DNA of 64,000 nucleotides from the NCBI GenBank assembly GCA_949987565.1, contig OX465103.1, positions 25,956,725 through 26,020,724 of the forward strand, written 5' to 3'. Shown here one piece after another: positions 41,171 to 53,250 of the stretch (within the stretch, counting starts at the first letter, position 1; each line of letters opens with the position of its first letter). The stretch is from Luidia sarsii. Taxonomy: Eukaryota > Echinodermata > Asteroidea > Paxillosida > Luidiidae. Under the pieces are notes generated by a model. It was not told the origin of the DNA. It saw only the letters and a program-made list of their open reading frames with translations, and searched no databases. The position numbers were made by a program, and so were the translations under genes.

Positions 41171-44100
41171 TTATTGGAGTGAAGCCACAACTTTCACGGC
41201 AGCATCCTCAAAGTCCAGAGCCGTCTCGATGGGCAGTCCACTCTCCTTGAGAATCTTCATTGCCGGCACCACATTATACCCTGTGCAAAGAGTATACCAC
41301 AGCAAGACGATCAGTCACTTGGACACATAAGCACCATTTCCACTGTCCCCAAAAAATTGCGCTGACACAGGCCAAAATAAATTGCCACACAAAAAAATTG
41401 TGACACAAAAAAATTGCGACACCAAAAAATTGCAACACAAAAAAATTGCGACACAAAAAAATTGCGACACACCAAAAAATTGTGACACATAAAAATTGTG
41501 ACACAAAAAAATTGCGACACAAAAAAATTGTGACACAAAAATTGCAAAACAAAAACGTTGCGAGCTGATTGTGGTTAGCAGTTGTGGTGAAATGGAGGTT
41601 GTGTCCTTGAGGGTGGACCGTGCAGGAAGGCGTATAAACAAGCACGGCACTTCCTGTCAGTCAGAGCGTGTGGGGCACATTGTGGCATTGAATAAAAAGG
41701 GTGTCGTTGAGCAGAGCATTCCGACACACATCGCGTCGCAAATAAAGGTGATGTTTTTTTTAAGTGTCACTCATAGTGGAGTCCGAATCGCCGATTCAAA
41801 TCCCACTAATACCGGTTATCGCGTTTATTGTGTTCCCACACCCCCAAAAAAGTGAAGTTTGAATCGCGATTCAAATCGCGATCGCAATAAAAGCTACGTA
41901 CCTGCATTGCGATTAGTGAGCTAGGCACACTCGCATGAGGTGGGCAGGGAAAAAAACCCAAAACATTCTCTTCGGCAAGACAAGGATATTTTTTTTTGGG
42001 GGGGGGGAGGGGGTCCTTAGGGAAAATGATTCTTTCTTGCGTTTCTCGTACCTGCTAGGCGTACGACGAGAGGCACCTTGAGATCCATTCCCCTGCAGGC
42101 GGCCGTGATACCCTTGGCGATAATGGCGCAGTCCACAATGCCACCAAAGATGTTGACCAAGATGGCTTTCACCTGGATGAGACGACCGAGAATAAAAAGG
42201 AAGATCGATTGTAACTATGGCTCCACACTCCATTCTCTAAGCTGCCTATTTAGGCCGGTAAACTCAAAACTGAACCAATCGGCAAAACTGGGAACAGAAT
42301 CCCTTTATTTATTCTTTTTTATTTATTTATTCATGCAGACTTGCCCAAAACAAGGCTATCAAGATTAAGGGCTAATGAGATAGGGAGGGACTCGGGAAGG
42401 CTGGAGACATCGTAGAGACGCTGTCGATCTGAGCCATGGATGCAGTGGACAATTTAACCACATGGTCTCAACATCCAAGAGGGGAATGATGAACACCTTT
42501 GCATGTTTACCTGTAATCCTTCTTTTGTGTTCACACCCCCACTCCTCTCTTAATTGACTCTTTGCCGATGATCTTTCCCCCACTCTATCAACTGATCCCT
42601 ACCCAACCCTTTGCCCTTCCCTTTGATCCCTAACCCTTGAATGACCACAAAGCAAATCTCAAATCTCTTGCGATCTGAGGAGGACCGATGAGAAAGGTGC
42701 CGCTGGGATCAAAATGTCAGGCCCTCTACATTTTGGGGCAAAAGAAATTTCACTCACATTGTCCTCGGCGGTGAGAAGCTTGAAGGCCTGGAAGACTTGA
42801 TGCTCCTTCACTCCACCTCCCAGGTCCAGGAAGTTAGCTGGTTCCCCGCCGTGAAGCTTGATGATATCCATAGTAGCCATGGCTAAGCCAGCTCCGTTCA
42901 CTGGTAGGCAAACAAGTCGTCAATTTAACTCTTTCCGTACGGCGCGCCGATACATCGGCTCGGTAAACCGCTCTCTGTTGACGGAAAGCCGATACATCGG
43001 CTCGCGTGTCCCATTGTTTCTAATATATTACCAAATTTATTCCGTACAGACATGCACATTAATTCCGTAGTGAAAGAGTTAAAAAAAAAAAATTTGGGAA
43101 GCCTTCAGTTAATGGTATTTCCCGTAGGACGCAGAAAAGCTACAAACACCGAACTACATGAAATTCCGTGCTCTACTTTTAGGGTTGTGAAAATGATGCT
43201 GTTGATATGGTTTATGATATGTTAGATTGTCTGGTATCATAATAAAGTAAATTTCACACTCTTTCCACTGGTATATAGATTGTTTGGGTTTTAATTTTTG
43301 GACAAGCTGTCATTGACAATTTTCTCTTGTAATGCACATTTGGATTTTGTTTTGAGTGTGATAGAGGCTTAGGCTGGTACACTGTTTATGTGCTGAGACC
43401 AGTCAGGTGGATATGGGTTAAGGTTTGTGGATATGTCGTGTGGTTTGTCCATCTGTGACTGGCACTGCTAAAAAGGCCCTGAGGTCTATCATTTTTTGTC
43501 AGAGCAGCAGTCGATTTCACCAAACTCATCGTAACTTACGATCAAAGCGATGCACAGAAACAATACTGCCCTATTACAACTAACGATGGGTTATCCATCA
43601 TAAGTTGAGTTACGATGCAATGTAAGGCTTGGTGAAATCCAGCCCAGGTTTGTTAAACCTTTAGTCAAGGTTTGCAGATACATGTCTGTCATTTTTAACA
43701 ATACCCAGTCAGTTTTCCTCTTCTTTCTTTGCTCAAAACCGGAAAACCGTGCAAAAAGCGCGCTTTGCACGCCGTTTTTCCTTTTCCTCGCTGGACTGTA
43801 CTGATCACCCACCCAGGCAGCCGATGTTGCCGTCCATGCCGATGTAGTTCAGGTCGTGCTTGGAGGCCTCGATCTCGCGCGGGTCGCTCTCCGACTTGTC
43901 GTCCAGCGCGAAGATCTCCTTCTGCCGGAACTCCGCGTTGTCGTCAAAGTTGACCTTGGCATCGAAGCAGACCACTGGGCGGGAGACCGAAAAAAGAAAA
44001 AAGAAAAAAAGAGACCCGAGAGTCAGCAAAATTGCTCCTTCTACAATTCATTTCCATAATAACACAACACGACAGAGATGAGAAAAAAAATTCAGTAAGA

Positions 44101-47100
44101 TTTACAATTAGAGCAGTTTACAGTAAACTCTCGATAAGTCGAACGCCAGGTGAATGGATGAAAAGTTTAAAGTCATCTATGGGTTCGAATTATTGAAAAT
44201 AACCTGATTTTTGTCCATGTCTAAACGCTTCAGTGCACATTACTGACACTAAGGCAGTTGGCAGTCGACTTAACCGGTTTGACTGTCTATTAATTTAGGC
44301 AAAGTAAAGAGTAGTGTTCTCATTTTGCAATGGAACTTCTGGGTAATAACCCAGGAGTTAAGGGACAGTTAATGGTTGATTTTTCTTCTGACTGGCGGCC
44401 CCCATCCCGGCAAAGACTAGTTGACTATTTGGGAAGGCCACCATCTGAGGGCTGGATAGCTCAGATGGTAAGAGCGCTGGTACGCAAAACCAGAGGTCTC
44501 GGGTTCAAATTCCAGTCCAGTCAAAGTTTTCTTAGCCATTTTTTCGCAAGATTGGTATGAAATTATCCCCAAGACAGTTGGTTTCGTGGCACTGGCTTGC
44601 CGTCTGAGAGACAAATCCTGGCCAAGCACTTCTATTTGCAATCGCTGCAAAGATGTTACAAATCCGAGCTTTGACCTAGGGCTTGACGGGCTGGCCCGTT
44701 CCCTTGACTGCTCACCTTGGCCGTCCGGCGTCTCACCGAACGGATTGATCTCCACCTGCACGGCATCCACTCCGAGGAAGAGATCGTACAACTTCTTAAG
44801 CTGGTCCGCGGCCTAGACGGACCAAAAAAAAAAGGCGCGATGTTTATTCCTTCGGCAACATTGTGTCAGGTCACACTCCCCGACTGCTGAATTTTTTTTT
44901 TTATGAATGTCGCCAAACACAAGGTCCAAGAAGGCCATTCAAGGTGAGGGCTAAAAAGAAAGTCTTAAGGACAAGAACCAGGACCATGATAGATCAGGAA
45001 GACAGATGAGTGTGTATGTTTCGTTTGAATTCAGACAAGTTATATCAGAAAGGCGGGAAACAGGCTGCAGGTACAAAAATTTCGTAGTGCAGCATGCAGT
45101 GCGCGGGAAGAAGCTACAAGAGTAAAGATGTACGGACCAGTGCTCGTGAGTTGTGACAAGCCTCGGGCTCGGTCAATTGCCGTCCGCCTCTCTAGAGTGT
45201 CCCCCTCTCCCGTGCGCTACTCATTGCCTTACCTGTCTCTGGAGGTCTCCTTTGAAGTTGAGATTGCCCGCCATTCTCATGGCCTGCTCGTCCGTGACGC
45301 CCGTGAAAATATCGACCGCTTCCTGCGCGACAAAAAACGGGCAAAACACGATTGCTGGTGAGCTAGAAGTCACACTGACTGGTGTCTTTACCTCGATGCT
45401 CGCTGTAGCCGTAGAACTTACGGAGCAGACGCCGCGTTGCGTTCGTAGTTTGTAACAATGTTACCGTGCATCAAGGCTTGCAGTGGTACCACGCTCTGCT
45501 AAGCCGAGCATTTGGGACAGAGATATAACATGACGTTTGCGTCGAGGGAAATGTAATTCAATGAGGGCTTGGCCTGCTTGACGTAATAAGCACTGAATGC
45601 CCAATGCTTTGCCCGATGCCTGATGAAAAGTTTCAGGCAGCTCGGACGGGATTCAAAACGGCGACTCCTGCTTTCTAGTGTAGACAAATTAACCACTCGA
45701 GCAGGTCGAGGTCGTGTGGTAAATTTGAATGTCTAGCGGCGGGTACTGCAGTGCATTATGGATATAACATGATGTTTGCGTCGAGGGGAATGTAATTTGA
45801 TGAGGGTTCGACGCCCAGTGCTTTGCCTGATGCCTGATGAAATAATTTCAGGCAGATGTGGCGGGATTTTGGATTCATGGTAATCTTTTATATGGAGCAG
45901 GGTATATTGGGCCACGGTCTACGCGAATCCAAGCCACTATCTAACGGCTCTCAGACATCAAAGCGAGTCCCCTGTTCACAACTCTCTCCCAAACAGAGCT
46001 GGACGTACCTTGAAGATCAGCTCGGGAGTGTTCTTGGCCACTTCTTCGATGTCCATCCCTCCCTCGGGGCTGCCCACGATGACCGGTCCGTTCATCTCGC
46101 GGTCCATCAGAATGGCCAGGTACGTCTCCCGGGCAATGTCCAGGGCCTGGGCCACCATGACCTGCAAGGACCAGGCGAAGCGAGAAACCGGCGGCTAGAT
46201 TTCCGCCTTACAATCAACCGCACGACCAGGGTCTAGAACGAAGAGGCAGCAGAAGCACCTTCTTTCCTCTCTGGAATTCCCTACCTGGTTCATGTCCCCC
46301 CCCCCACCCCGCCCCAGTCTACGATCTTGCCCTTTTTTAAGAGGAAAGAGGAACGCCAATTCCTATCTCCAACCTTCCTGAGTTCCCTCTCTATCTCCTC
46401 CTTCCTTAGCCATTATCTTTGAGTGCGTTTATAGCTCTGTTTTGGGTCAAGTTGCATATAAATGAAAACTGTAAAAAATGATGCCAAGCGATGCACAGAG
46501 ATCACGTGGTGATGAGGATTAACAATGAATCTGACGTCGTTTTGGACTACTGAGGACTGTGGAGAGTCAAGACACGTTTGCAGTGACACCATGTACAAAT
46601 AATCACTACATCTTATGTTTCAGATACAAAAAAAAATGTTGCACACTGCTTTACCCTCCTGCCTTTGAGAGAGGTCCTGTTGGGATAAAGACGTCGGCCC
46701 CAAATTTTTCATTTGCCCAGAACACCAACTTCTGGTGACCAAGTGCCTCTTCATCAAGGACTGCTGAGTCGCGTACCTTTTTGACTTTGACGCCATCTTT
46801 GGTGGTCTGCTTGGTAACCAGGTTATACCCGATCATCTGAGCAACCAGTGGAAGGAGGTCATCGGGGCTGCGACCCAAAACAAAAAAAAGGCAAAAGGAA
46901 TCAATACGAGAGCCGACATGTATCTCGAGGAGCATGATTTCATAACAGTACGATTGCCATCAGTTGTAGGTTATACATTTACTCAGGGGTTTTTCATTAT
47001 TCATACGTTCACTAATCTACTTGCATTTTTGAGGCTATCATTGCCTGCTATCACACTCTTGTTCCAAGGTCCATACTCTTCAGTACCCAGGATCTTATCA

Positions 47101-50100
47101 TCGTTAACAAGATTAAAAAAGGGTCAAACAAAATGACTAGGAATTTCTGAGCAATATTGAAAAATGGCAAAGAAAAGTTGTTTGACTGGACTCAGGGATT
47201 GAACCCACCACCTCTGGTTGTGTGCACCAGTGCTCATACCATCCAGGCTATACAGCCCTTAGATGGCGGCCTTCCCAAATAGTCAACTAGCCTTTGCTAA
47301 GTTTGCTAAGCTGCAAAGGTGTAAGCATTTAACCCATTTTCATTCAGATGCAAACAACCAAACTGATAGTTGTAAACCTGGCTACAGCAGTTTGGGGATC
47401 ACACAAAGAGGACGCAGCTCAGGCGGTAAGAGCACTGGGACAAAAAACCAGAGGTCTCGGGTTCAAGTCCCGATCCAGTCAATGCTGTCTAGACCCTTTA
47501 AAAAATGTTAATATTTATGCAAATTGTATGCATTGAACTGAAAGCGAGGCTATGGGTGCTAGATTTCCAAGACAAATTGTTATTCCTCGTTGCTTTTTGA
47601 TCTTTTCTTGACACATTCTTCAACAAAACCAAACGTTATCTTAGGAACAATGGTAAAGTCCCTTGAATATACCGCCATCTTGGAAATCTTAGAGTGATCT
47701 ACAAAAATTTTGCATACTGCTTACTGACTAAAATTACCAAAATGCAAATTTAAAAATTTAGTGGGCCTGACGTTTCGATCAAAGCAGGACCTTTCTCAAA
47801 GGTCCTGCTAGGATCGAAACGTCAGGCCCACTAAATTTTGAATCTTGGAAATCTAGCGCCTATAAGCCTCATTTTGGTCTGTGTACAAAATTTGCATATT
47901 AATAAAGGCCTATAGGATAGAGAAAGACGGTACTGCTGCCGTAATATTAAAGCTCAATTCAATTCAAAGGTCAGAGGTTCAAGGTCACGCATTTCTTGAA
48001 GGGTCGCCAGGGAGGGAAGTGATTATAGGCCTTACTTCTTCGTCAAATGGACGCCTCCCTTCAGACCGCTGGAGAACGCTCCCTTTCCTCGGCCTCCGGC
48101 TAGGATCTGGGCCTTCAGTACAATCTCTTCGGCCTCTGCAGACAAGAAACGGCACGGAGGAAAGAAAAAAAAAGGCAGTTTGTGACTTTGTGTATATGTG
48201 ACCTGGCACAGCGACATGAGGAATATCCCACCAAAACACTTTTCCAGTAAACAATGCCTGAAGTCAAAGTATCTCATTTCTCATTTCGAATAATTTTTTT
48301 TTGTTGTTGTTGTATTTTTGGAAAGTTAATGTATTGGAGGATGTTATGTCCAAAGGATTTTTCCGAAATCCGTCTCTAAATGTTTAAAAAACGAGGATTT
48401 CGGGGGAAGTGTTTGTGTACTGTTATCATGAAAATGTAAAGTTCCTGCCTTTTTGAATGGCCGCTTTCGAGGAGTTAGAATGGTGCTACTATATTGTGTT
48501 TGGTACCAAATCAACGAGCGAAGTCCCCTTGTACTATTTACAACAAAGTTCACACGGAAATAATTTTGATATCATTTGAAAGCTAATGGTATACTCTTTC
48601 ACATCATTTAGAAAATCTCAAAATCTCAAAAGCGGGGGTTATTCCTCATTATGCTGTGTCAGGTCACATATTGACCCGGCAACGGCGTTCTCCCCGCAAA
48701 CGCTATTCTGCCGGTCCCTTACTCTTGATTGGCAAACTGGAATTTACGTCGTGCCGGCTCTCTCACCCGAAAGGTTAATTCAGGAACGACCTCCGGCAGA
48801 AAATGACATTTTTGGGCGAGAGAAACGGCAACACATATTGAACCTGAGACCTGGATTAACGTACCAGTGCTCTTCTATCTGAGCTATCCAGCTCTTAGAT
48901 GAGAGGTTACACTCTCCAACGCTAAAGTTGTTTCATTTACTATCTTCCTCAATGACAATTGGCCAATAAGAGTATTTTTTTCCCCCATAAAGACGGGTAG
49001 TCTAATTTCTAGTCGTTTTTAAGTACGGTACGATTTGTAGGTTATGAGATGTTCAACAGTGGGCAACAGCGAAAATTCATCGAAATTTCATCATCTTAAC
49101 GTTTTATAACAAAATAATATATAAAATTTGATGTGTCGGCAAAAAAAAACCCCGTAGTGGCTGTTGTTACGGCAGTCGTCCGTGTGGTTCCCTGACTTAA
49201 CAGTATTTGTCAGGATGTTTAGCTCTTGGAACCAGACTATCAGCTAATAGATTGGTTCAACCAGCCTGCAATGCTGACAAAATACAATCAAGTCAGGGAA
49301 CCACACGGACGACTGCCGTAACAACAGCCACTGCGAAAAAAAAACCATGCGGGCAGGGATGAGAACTTTTTTGTTTTACTTGGCCTAATATTAATAGTTA
49401 GGGTTCTCCTGCAATCACGTCTCTTTCCCCCTTCCCTTTTGACTTACTTAGGTCTTTGGCCGCCTGGACGGCATCAGGCGGGTTATCAGCTACCTCAAAC
49501 CGCTGGACGGTCACGTCGTAGTCCGACATCAGCTTCTTGCTCTGGTACTCTTGGAGGTTCAGCCATCGCGCTGGGACCACAGAGGCAGCAACCGACTGGA
49601 CGACACGCAAGGAAGGAAGGAGGGAAAAAGCAAAACCCACAAATACTCATCGCAACGTAGTGGATGCTGGAATAGAGGGTTAAACCTCCTCAGGGTGTGG
49701 GATGGCTCCACAAGACTCCAACGATTTTGTGACGCGTGTGTGTCAATTGGACAAGTCAGGGCGCAAATCTAGTGCCTTGTGGAGACCTAGTCCAATAGGT
49801 TGTAAAGTGTAGTGGATGCTGGAATAGAGGGTTAAACCTCCTCAGGGTGTGGGATGGCTCCACAAGACTCCAACGATTTTGTGACGCGTGTGTGTCAATT
49901 GGACAAGTCAGGGCGCAAATCTAGTGCCTTGTGGAGACCTAGTCCAATAGGTTGTAAAGTGTAGTGGATGCTGGAATAGAGGGTTAAACCTCCTCAGGGT
50001 GTGGGATGGATGTGTGTCAATTGGACAAGTCAGGGCGCAAATCTAGTGCCTTGTGGAGACCTAGTCCAATAGGATGCATAGGTCTCCACAGGGAAATTGT

Positions 50101-50967
50101 TAAGGTGCACAGGTCTCCACAAGGCTTTCACGAAACTGGTATTTGGAAATGACTCAAAAACAGGAAATTTGTGATGGGTAAGAATCCGTCGCAAATTGAA
50201 GCGTTATAAGGGACATATGGTCCAAATTTCTACCCAGGAAAGTGAATGTGACTACTACTACTTACTAGTAGTAGTAGTAGTACTAAGTTATACTTATAGC
50301 AGCAGCACGGTAGCAGTAAATAGGGCCTAGGCTAGGGGGTTAGGGTCAATGAGTGGTGTACTGTGTGTAAATATATCCTCCAGTTACCGGTTTTCGACGA
50401 TATAAGGCCTTTTCTTCGAGCTGACCAATGTGGACGAAAATATCACACAAAAAGAGTTATTTTAAGAATTCATTTTGCGTTTGGCTGCACTGGGACACCT
50501 TACTAAACACCACCATCGAAAATAGGTGACGGTGCTTTCTGGGCGGTGCGCCGCGGACGTCAACAAAACCGGGTAATCTTACGGAAGTGACAGGCTTGAT
50601 CAACCTTCTCTATGATTATTCTAATAGTCTTTGGTGTGGACAAAGTGACTGAGAGCTCTTTTAGTGTGATAATTTCGTCCACTGGTCAGCTTGAAGAAAA
50701 GTCCTTATAAGTTATAGTTATATCGTCGAAAACCAGTAACTGGAGGATACCGGTATGCGATTGTGAAACAGAGACAGCCGGTGCTACATGGCCGGTGTAA
50801 CTGTATGTATGCACATGTAAATACGGCAGAACTGAAGTAATGAATACAGTCTACACTATGACTGTCTCGGTCACGTCAAATACCTGCTTTTGCAGAAAGG
50901 GCAGACGACCGAAGCTGGCCGTTCCAGCCCGTAGTCGGCACAGACCTCGCGAGACTGAAGCCGCCAT
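41171..50967 (-). CDS. SUCLG2: Succinate-CoA ligase, GDP-forming, beta subunit (mitochondrial), 11 exons, 432 aa
   Basis: Exons in coding order: 50967-50884, 49595-49448, 48135-48036, 46867-46777, 46161-46009, 45322-45233, 44812-44716, 43974-43813, 42900-42758, 42172-42052, 41280-41171 (TAA). Phases join throughout to 432 residues, the same length as human SUCLG2. It pairs with SUCLG1 in the mitochondrial matrix to convert succinyl-CoA and GDP to succinate and GTP in the TCA cycle. The N-terminus ([15 protein letters not shown]) is Arg-rich and lacks acids, as a mitochondrial presequence should be. The mature start [16 protein letters not shown] is highly conserved. ATP-grasp elements: [12 protein letters not shown] (about 85-96), [39 protein letters not shown], and the ligase-CoA part [16 protein letters not shown] rather than ADP specificity rests on overall closeness to SUCLG2, not on one residue. 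Confidence 0.96.
41375..41550. repeat. Tandem array, unit about 16-17 bp
   Basis: ACACAAAAAAATTGCG with small variants, about ten copies, in SUCLG2 intron 10. Confidence 0.9.
42925..43082. mobile_element. MITE-like element with TTAA ends
   Basis: TTAACTCTTTCCGTACGG at the left and CCGTAGTGAAAGAGTTAA at the right. The ends include TTAA, a target used by piggyBac-type and some other elements. An inner direct repeat GCCGATACATCGGCTCG occurs twice. It begins about 25 bp before SUCLG2 exon 9 (intron 8). Confidence 0.85.
43511..43644. mobile_element. MITE-like foldback, GATTTCAC family (reverse)
   Basis: TCGATTTCACCAAACTCATC ... TGTAAGGCTTGGTGAAATCC, in the opposite orientation to 2903-3050. Confidence 0.82.
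44340..44541 (+). repeat. tRNA-like SINE, family 1
   Basis: Short body, then a complete tRNA-like part at 44450-44522 (acceptor GGCTGGA/TCCAGTC, D arm GCTC/GAGC, anticodon arm CTGGT-ACGCAAA-ACCAG), tail AAAGTTTTCTTAGCC. In SUCLG2 intron 7. Confidence 0.85.
45525..45865 (-). repeat. SINE family 2, one and a half minus copies
   Basis: 45525-45755 is a reverse copy (GGCAGCTCGGACGGGATTCA, GGTCGAGGTCGTGTGG). 45765-45865 repeats its tail (ATGTTTGCGTCGAGGGGAAT onward), so the tail is duplicated. Confidence 0.78.
46230..46478 (+). mobile_element. LINE 3' end (5'-truncated), copy 2
   Basis: CTCTCTGGAATTCCCTACCT, ACGATCTTGCCCTTTTTTAA, GAGTTCCCTCTCTATCTCCT, ending ATATAAATGAAAA. Antisense to SUCLG2, in intron 4. 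Confidence 0.75.
47157..47485. repeat. SINE family 1, minus copy then plus tRNA part
   Basis: Minus: TTTGACTGGACTCAGGGATT through CACACAAAGAGG. Then a plus piece GCAGCTCAGGCGGTAAGAGC ... GGTTCAAGTCCCGATCCAGT. Confidence 0.78.
47754..47838. mobile_element. GGGCCTGACG-family compact palindrome
   Basis: AAATTTAGTGGGCCTGACG and its inverse meet almost without a spacer (CCTTTCTCAAAGG centre), giving a hairpin with about 42-nt arms in SUCLG2 intron 3. Confidence 0.88.
48195..48670. mobile_element. MITE-like element, TATGTGACCCGGCACAGC family (copy 2)
   Basis: Ends TATGTGACCTGGCACAGC and GCTGTGTCAGGTCACATA. The interior is the reverse complement of 17134-17587. It begins about 60 bp upstream of SUCLG2 exon 3 on the coding strand. 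Confidence 0.88.
48672..48901. repeat. CCGGCAACGGCATTC foldback piece and SINE fragment
   Basis: 48672-48825 is a partial reverse copy of the foldback (CCCGGCAACGGCGTTCTCCC, CGCAAACGCTATTC). 48836-48901 is the minus-strand tRNA part of a family-1 SINE. Confidence 0.65.
49156..49332. mobile_element. Foldback with 43-bp perfect inverted repeats
   Basis: Starts AGTGGCTGTTGTTACGGCAG and ends CTGCCGTAACAACAGCCACT. The first 43 bases are exactly complementary to the last 43. The spacer is about 91 bp. In SUCLG2 intron 2 (exon 3-exon 2 interval), between A-runs. Confidence 0.92.
49657..50090 (+). repeat. 152-bp tandem repeat, about 2.8 copies
   Basis: GTAGTGGATGCTGGAATAGA starts at 49657, 49809 and 49961. 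The first two units are nearly identical. The third lacks an internal block. In SUCLG2 intron 1. Confidence 0.95.
50374..50749. mobile_element. Foldback element, TATCCTCCAGTTACCGG ends
   Basis: The left arm TATCCTCCAGTTACCGGTTT is matched by AAACCAGTAACTGGAGGATA. Both arms run on for about 80 nt (TTTTCGACGATATAA, GAGCTGACCAATGTGGACGA). It ends 135 bp before SUCLG2 exon 1 (intron 1). Confidence 0.85.
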
Positions 50968-51127
50968 GATTCAGATGCTGCTGGAGTGCTGGTATCCCGT
51001 CGGCAACGGCTTATGATTGTACACCTCCGAGCGGGGAACGGCTGCGGATGCTGGCCGGCGGTTTCCGTTCCCTCGCGTGTCATTGCCAGCCGTAGCCAGT
51101 GAATTCGGCCGATAGAGGTCAGCCAGG

Positions 51128-51355
51128 GCCCTTTTCCAAAGCCCGGCTTAGGCTCAGGCTCTGGCTTTTTTCTCTAGTTCTTTCATGCATTTCAAGTACA
51201 AGGCATGAAAAGAGGAAACCTTTGGAAGGAAGCCTTTTGAAAAGGAACCCAAAGCTTCAACTTCAACAAAGAACTCCAACTTGAATTTCAGCATTTGGAT
51301 AACTGAGACGAAGCTGGAGCCGAAGCCTAAGCCTTGTTTTGGAAAAGCAGCCAGC
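51128..51355. mobile_element. Foldback, CTTAGGCTCAGGCTC arms (copy 1)
   Basis: GGCCCTTTTCCAAAGCCCGG + CTTAGGCTCAGGCTC opposite GAGCCGAAGCCTAAGCC + TTGTTTTGGAAAAGCAGCC. A fragment with GAAGCCTGAGCCC and CTAAGCCTTCA lies beside the transferase exon 5 donor near 6748-6790. Confidence 0.75.
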
Positions 51356-52057
51356 CAGCTCAAACAGACTGATTTGATTTACGCTAGACGTAAACTGAAC
51401 GAGTCTGGATACTAGACCAACGTTAAGCATAGTTACGGATGCCTCGAAAAGACGCCATCTTTTGAAATTGAAATTTCAGGCAAAGAAAAAAGAATTATTT
51501 ATAATGCATAAACGAGAACTAAGTTTTACCTCACCATGGGGAAGAAGGGATGTCCTTTTCCTTCCTCCGTCACCCAATAAACTCCACAGTCTAAGTTGTA
51601 CGTTAATTTGGAGGAAACTCACTGAAGCCAGTATAGGTCAAAGCTAGTATCGCTTCCATACTTTGTCAAACTCAACGGTAGGCCCTACCATGTCATTAGG
51701 AAAACCGCGGAAACTCTTTCTGACATAGAGGGCGGTATTTGAAAGGAGCTAAAGGTTCCAAAAATCGCTCCACGAAGCGATCGTTGGAAATTCAACAAAT
51801 TTCTCCTTTGTCGAGCGCTAAAATTTCACGGAGTGTCTGATGGCTTTATACAAACCTGATGGGAATTTTTTTAAAAATATTTGGAATGTCCGGAAATTGG
51901 GCACTTTGCGAATTGCGTATAGATCCCCCTAATAATTTCTCAGCAATTTCACCGACTAATTTCCAGACACTTCAATAACACGACTCAAGTCTTGCATCTC
52001 AGTGTGCACTACCCGCGAACTGAAATAACCACAGTAGTCTACCAATCTAGGACCGGT

Positions 52058-52285
52058 TTTCGAAAAGAAGGCTTAGGCTCGGGCTCGGGCTCGGGCTCAG
52101 GCTTCGTCTCCGTCTGACCAAACCTGAAAATCAAGGTTGCGGTTTGTTTCCGAATTTGAAGGTTTGTTGGCTTGATAGGTACAGGGTATTCCGCAAGAAA
52201 CTGGGGCCAAACGCTTTTTTCTAGATGCCTGTGATATTATTATAACGAGTAAGATAAAATAAGCATAAGCCTTCATTTCGAACCA
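52058..52285. mobile_element. Foldback, GGCTTAGGCTCGGGCTC arms (copy 2)
   Basis: TTTTCGAAAAGAAGGCTTAG with GGGCTC repeated, opposite AGCATAAGCCTTCATTTCGA. Confidence 0.65.
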
Positions 52286-53085
52286 GGATCTGCAAACCTG
52301 GGACATGATGGTTTGGAGGCACTTCAAATCCGGTCCCGAGTGACGTCATTCTTACATGTGTCGTTGTTTACCAGGAATGCCATGGTGGCGAATTATATGG
52401 GATCCCCACATATGGTGCCAGGTGTTCGGGGTGAGAGGTCAGACGGCTCGACAGCTTGCAGGCATTTCCTTATGGAGCACTCAAACAATCCTCATACTAG
52501 GGGAGGGGGGTTGGAAGTCACGGAACGACAAGGAGGTCGCATTAAAACACGTGAAATCGTGATTCTAATCGACGCACCAACACTTCATTAAATGAAAAGA
52601 AAATAATACTGATAACCAGTCATACTCTGTCCACCACATGTCAGCAATTCTTCTAATGATTTCTTGAGCTGAATTGTCTCTGACTATCATAGTGTAAGAG
52701 CTAATTCCAGTCCCTAGTGTTCACCCCAGCCATGCCCCTGTGGACCAAGTCCGGTAGTCCAACCCCATAGGCATTTGAAGGTCTCCTATGACATCATGGG
52801 TATATGGTCACTGTTCTAAGAAAGAGTGTCCAAGACAAAAACATGCCCCTATTAGGAAAACCACCTTATCATCCATTATTCATTATTCAGTCCCCTATAG
52901 TTTCTCATTCAACCCCGTCCCTTCAACATTTAATAATTACTATAATTGCATATTCAGTAAATAATAGAAACAAGTCCTTTTTAGGTACAAATACTGATAA
53001 CGTCATACTCTGTCCACCAGATTTTTTTCTAATGATTTCTTGAGCTGAATATTGTCTCTGACTATCATAGCACCCCACCCCGGCA

Positions 53086-53250
53086 GAGACTGGTTGACCA
53101 TTAGTTTTAGGATCGAAACCACCATCTACTATTGTATTCTAAAATCTAAGGGCTGGATAGCTGGGTCCTCAGCTTAGATGGACGTGCAGCTGGTATACGT
53201 TAATCCATAGGTCTCGGGTTGAGTCAAGTCCCGGTCCAGTCAAAGTACGT
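53086..53250 (+). repeat. tRNA-like SINE, family 1
   Basis: CCCCGGCAGAGACTGGTTGA, GGCTGGATAGCTGGG, GTTAATCCATAGGTCTCGGG, CCCGGTCCAGTCAAAG. An internal insertion separates body and tRNA part. Confidence 0.75.

Noticed and set aside
44450..44522. Functional tRNA gene
   Set aside because: It folds as a tRNA but is part of a repeated SINE, lacks U33 in the anticodon loop, carries T-arm mismatches and is embedded in SINE body and tail.
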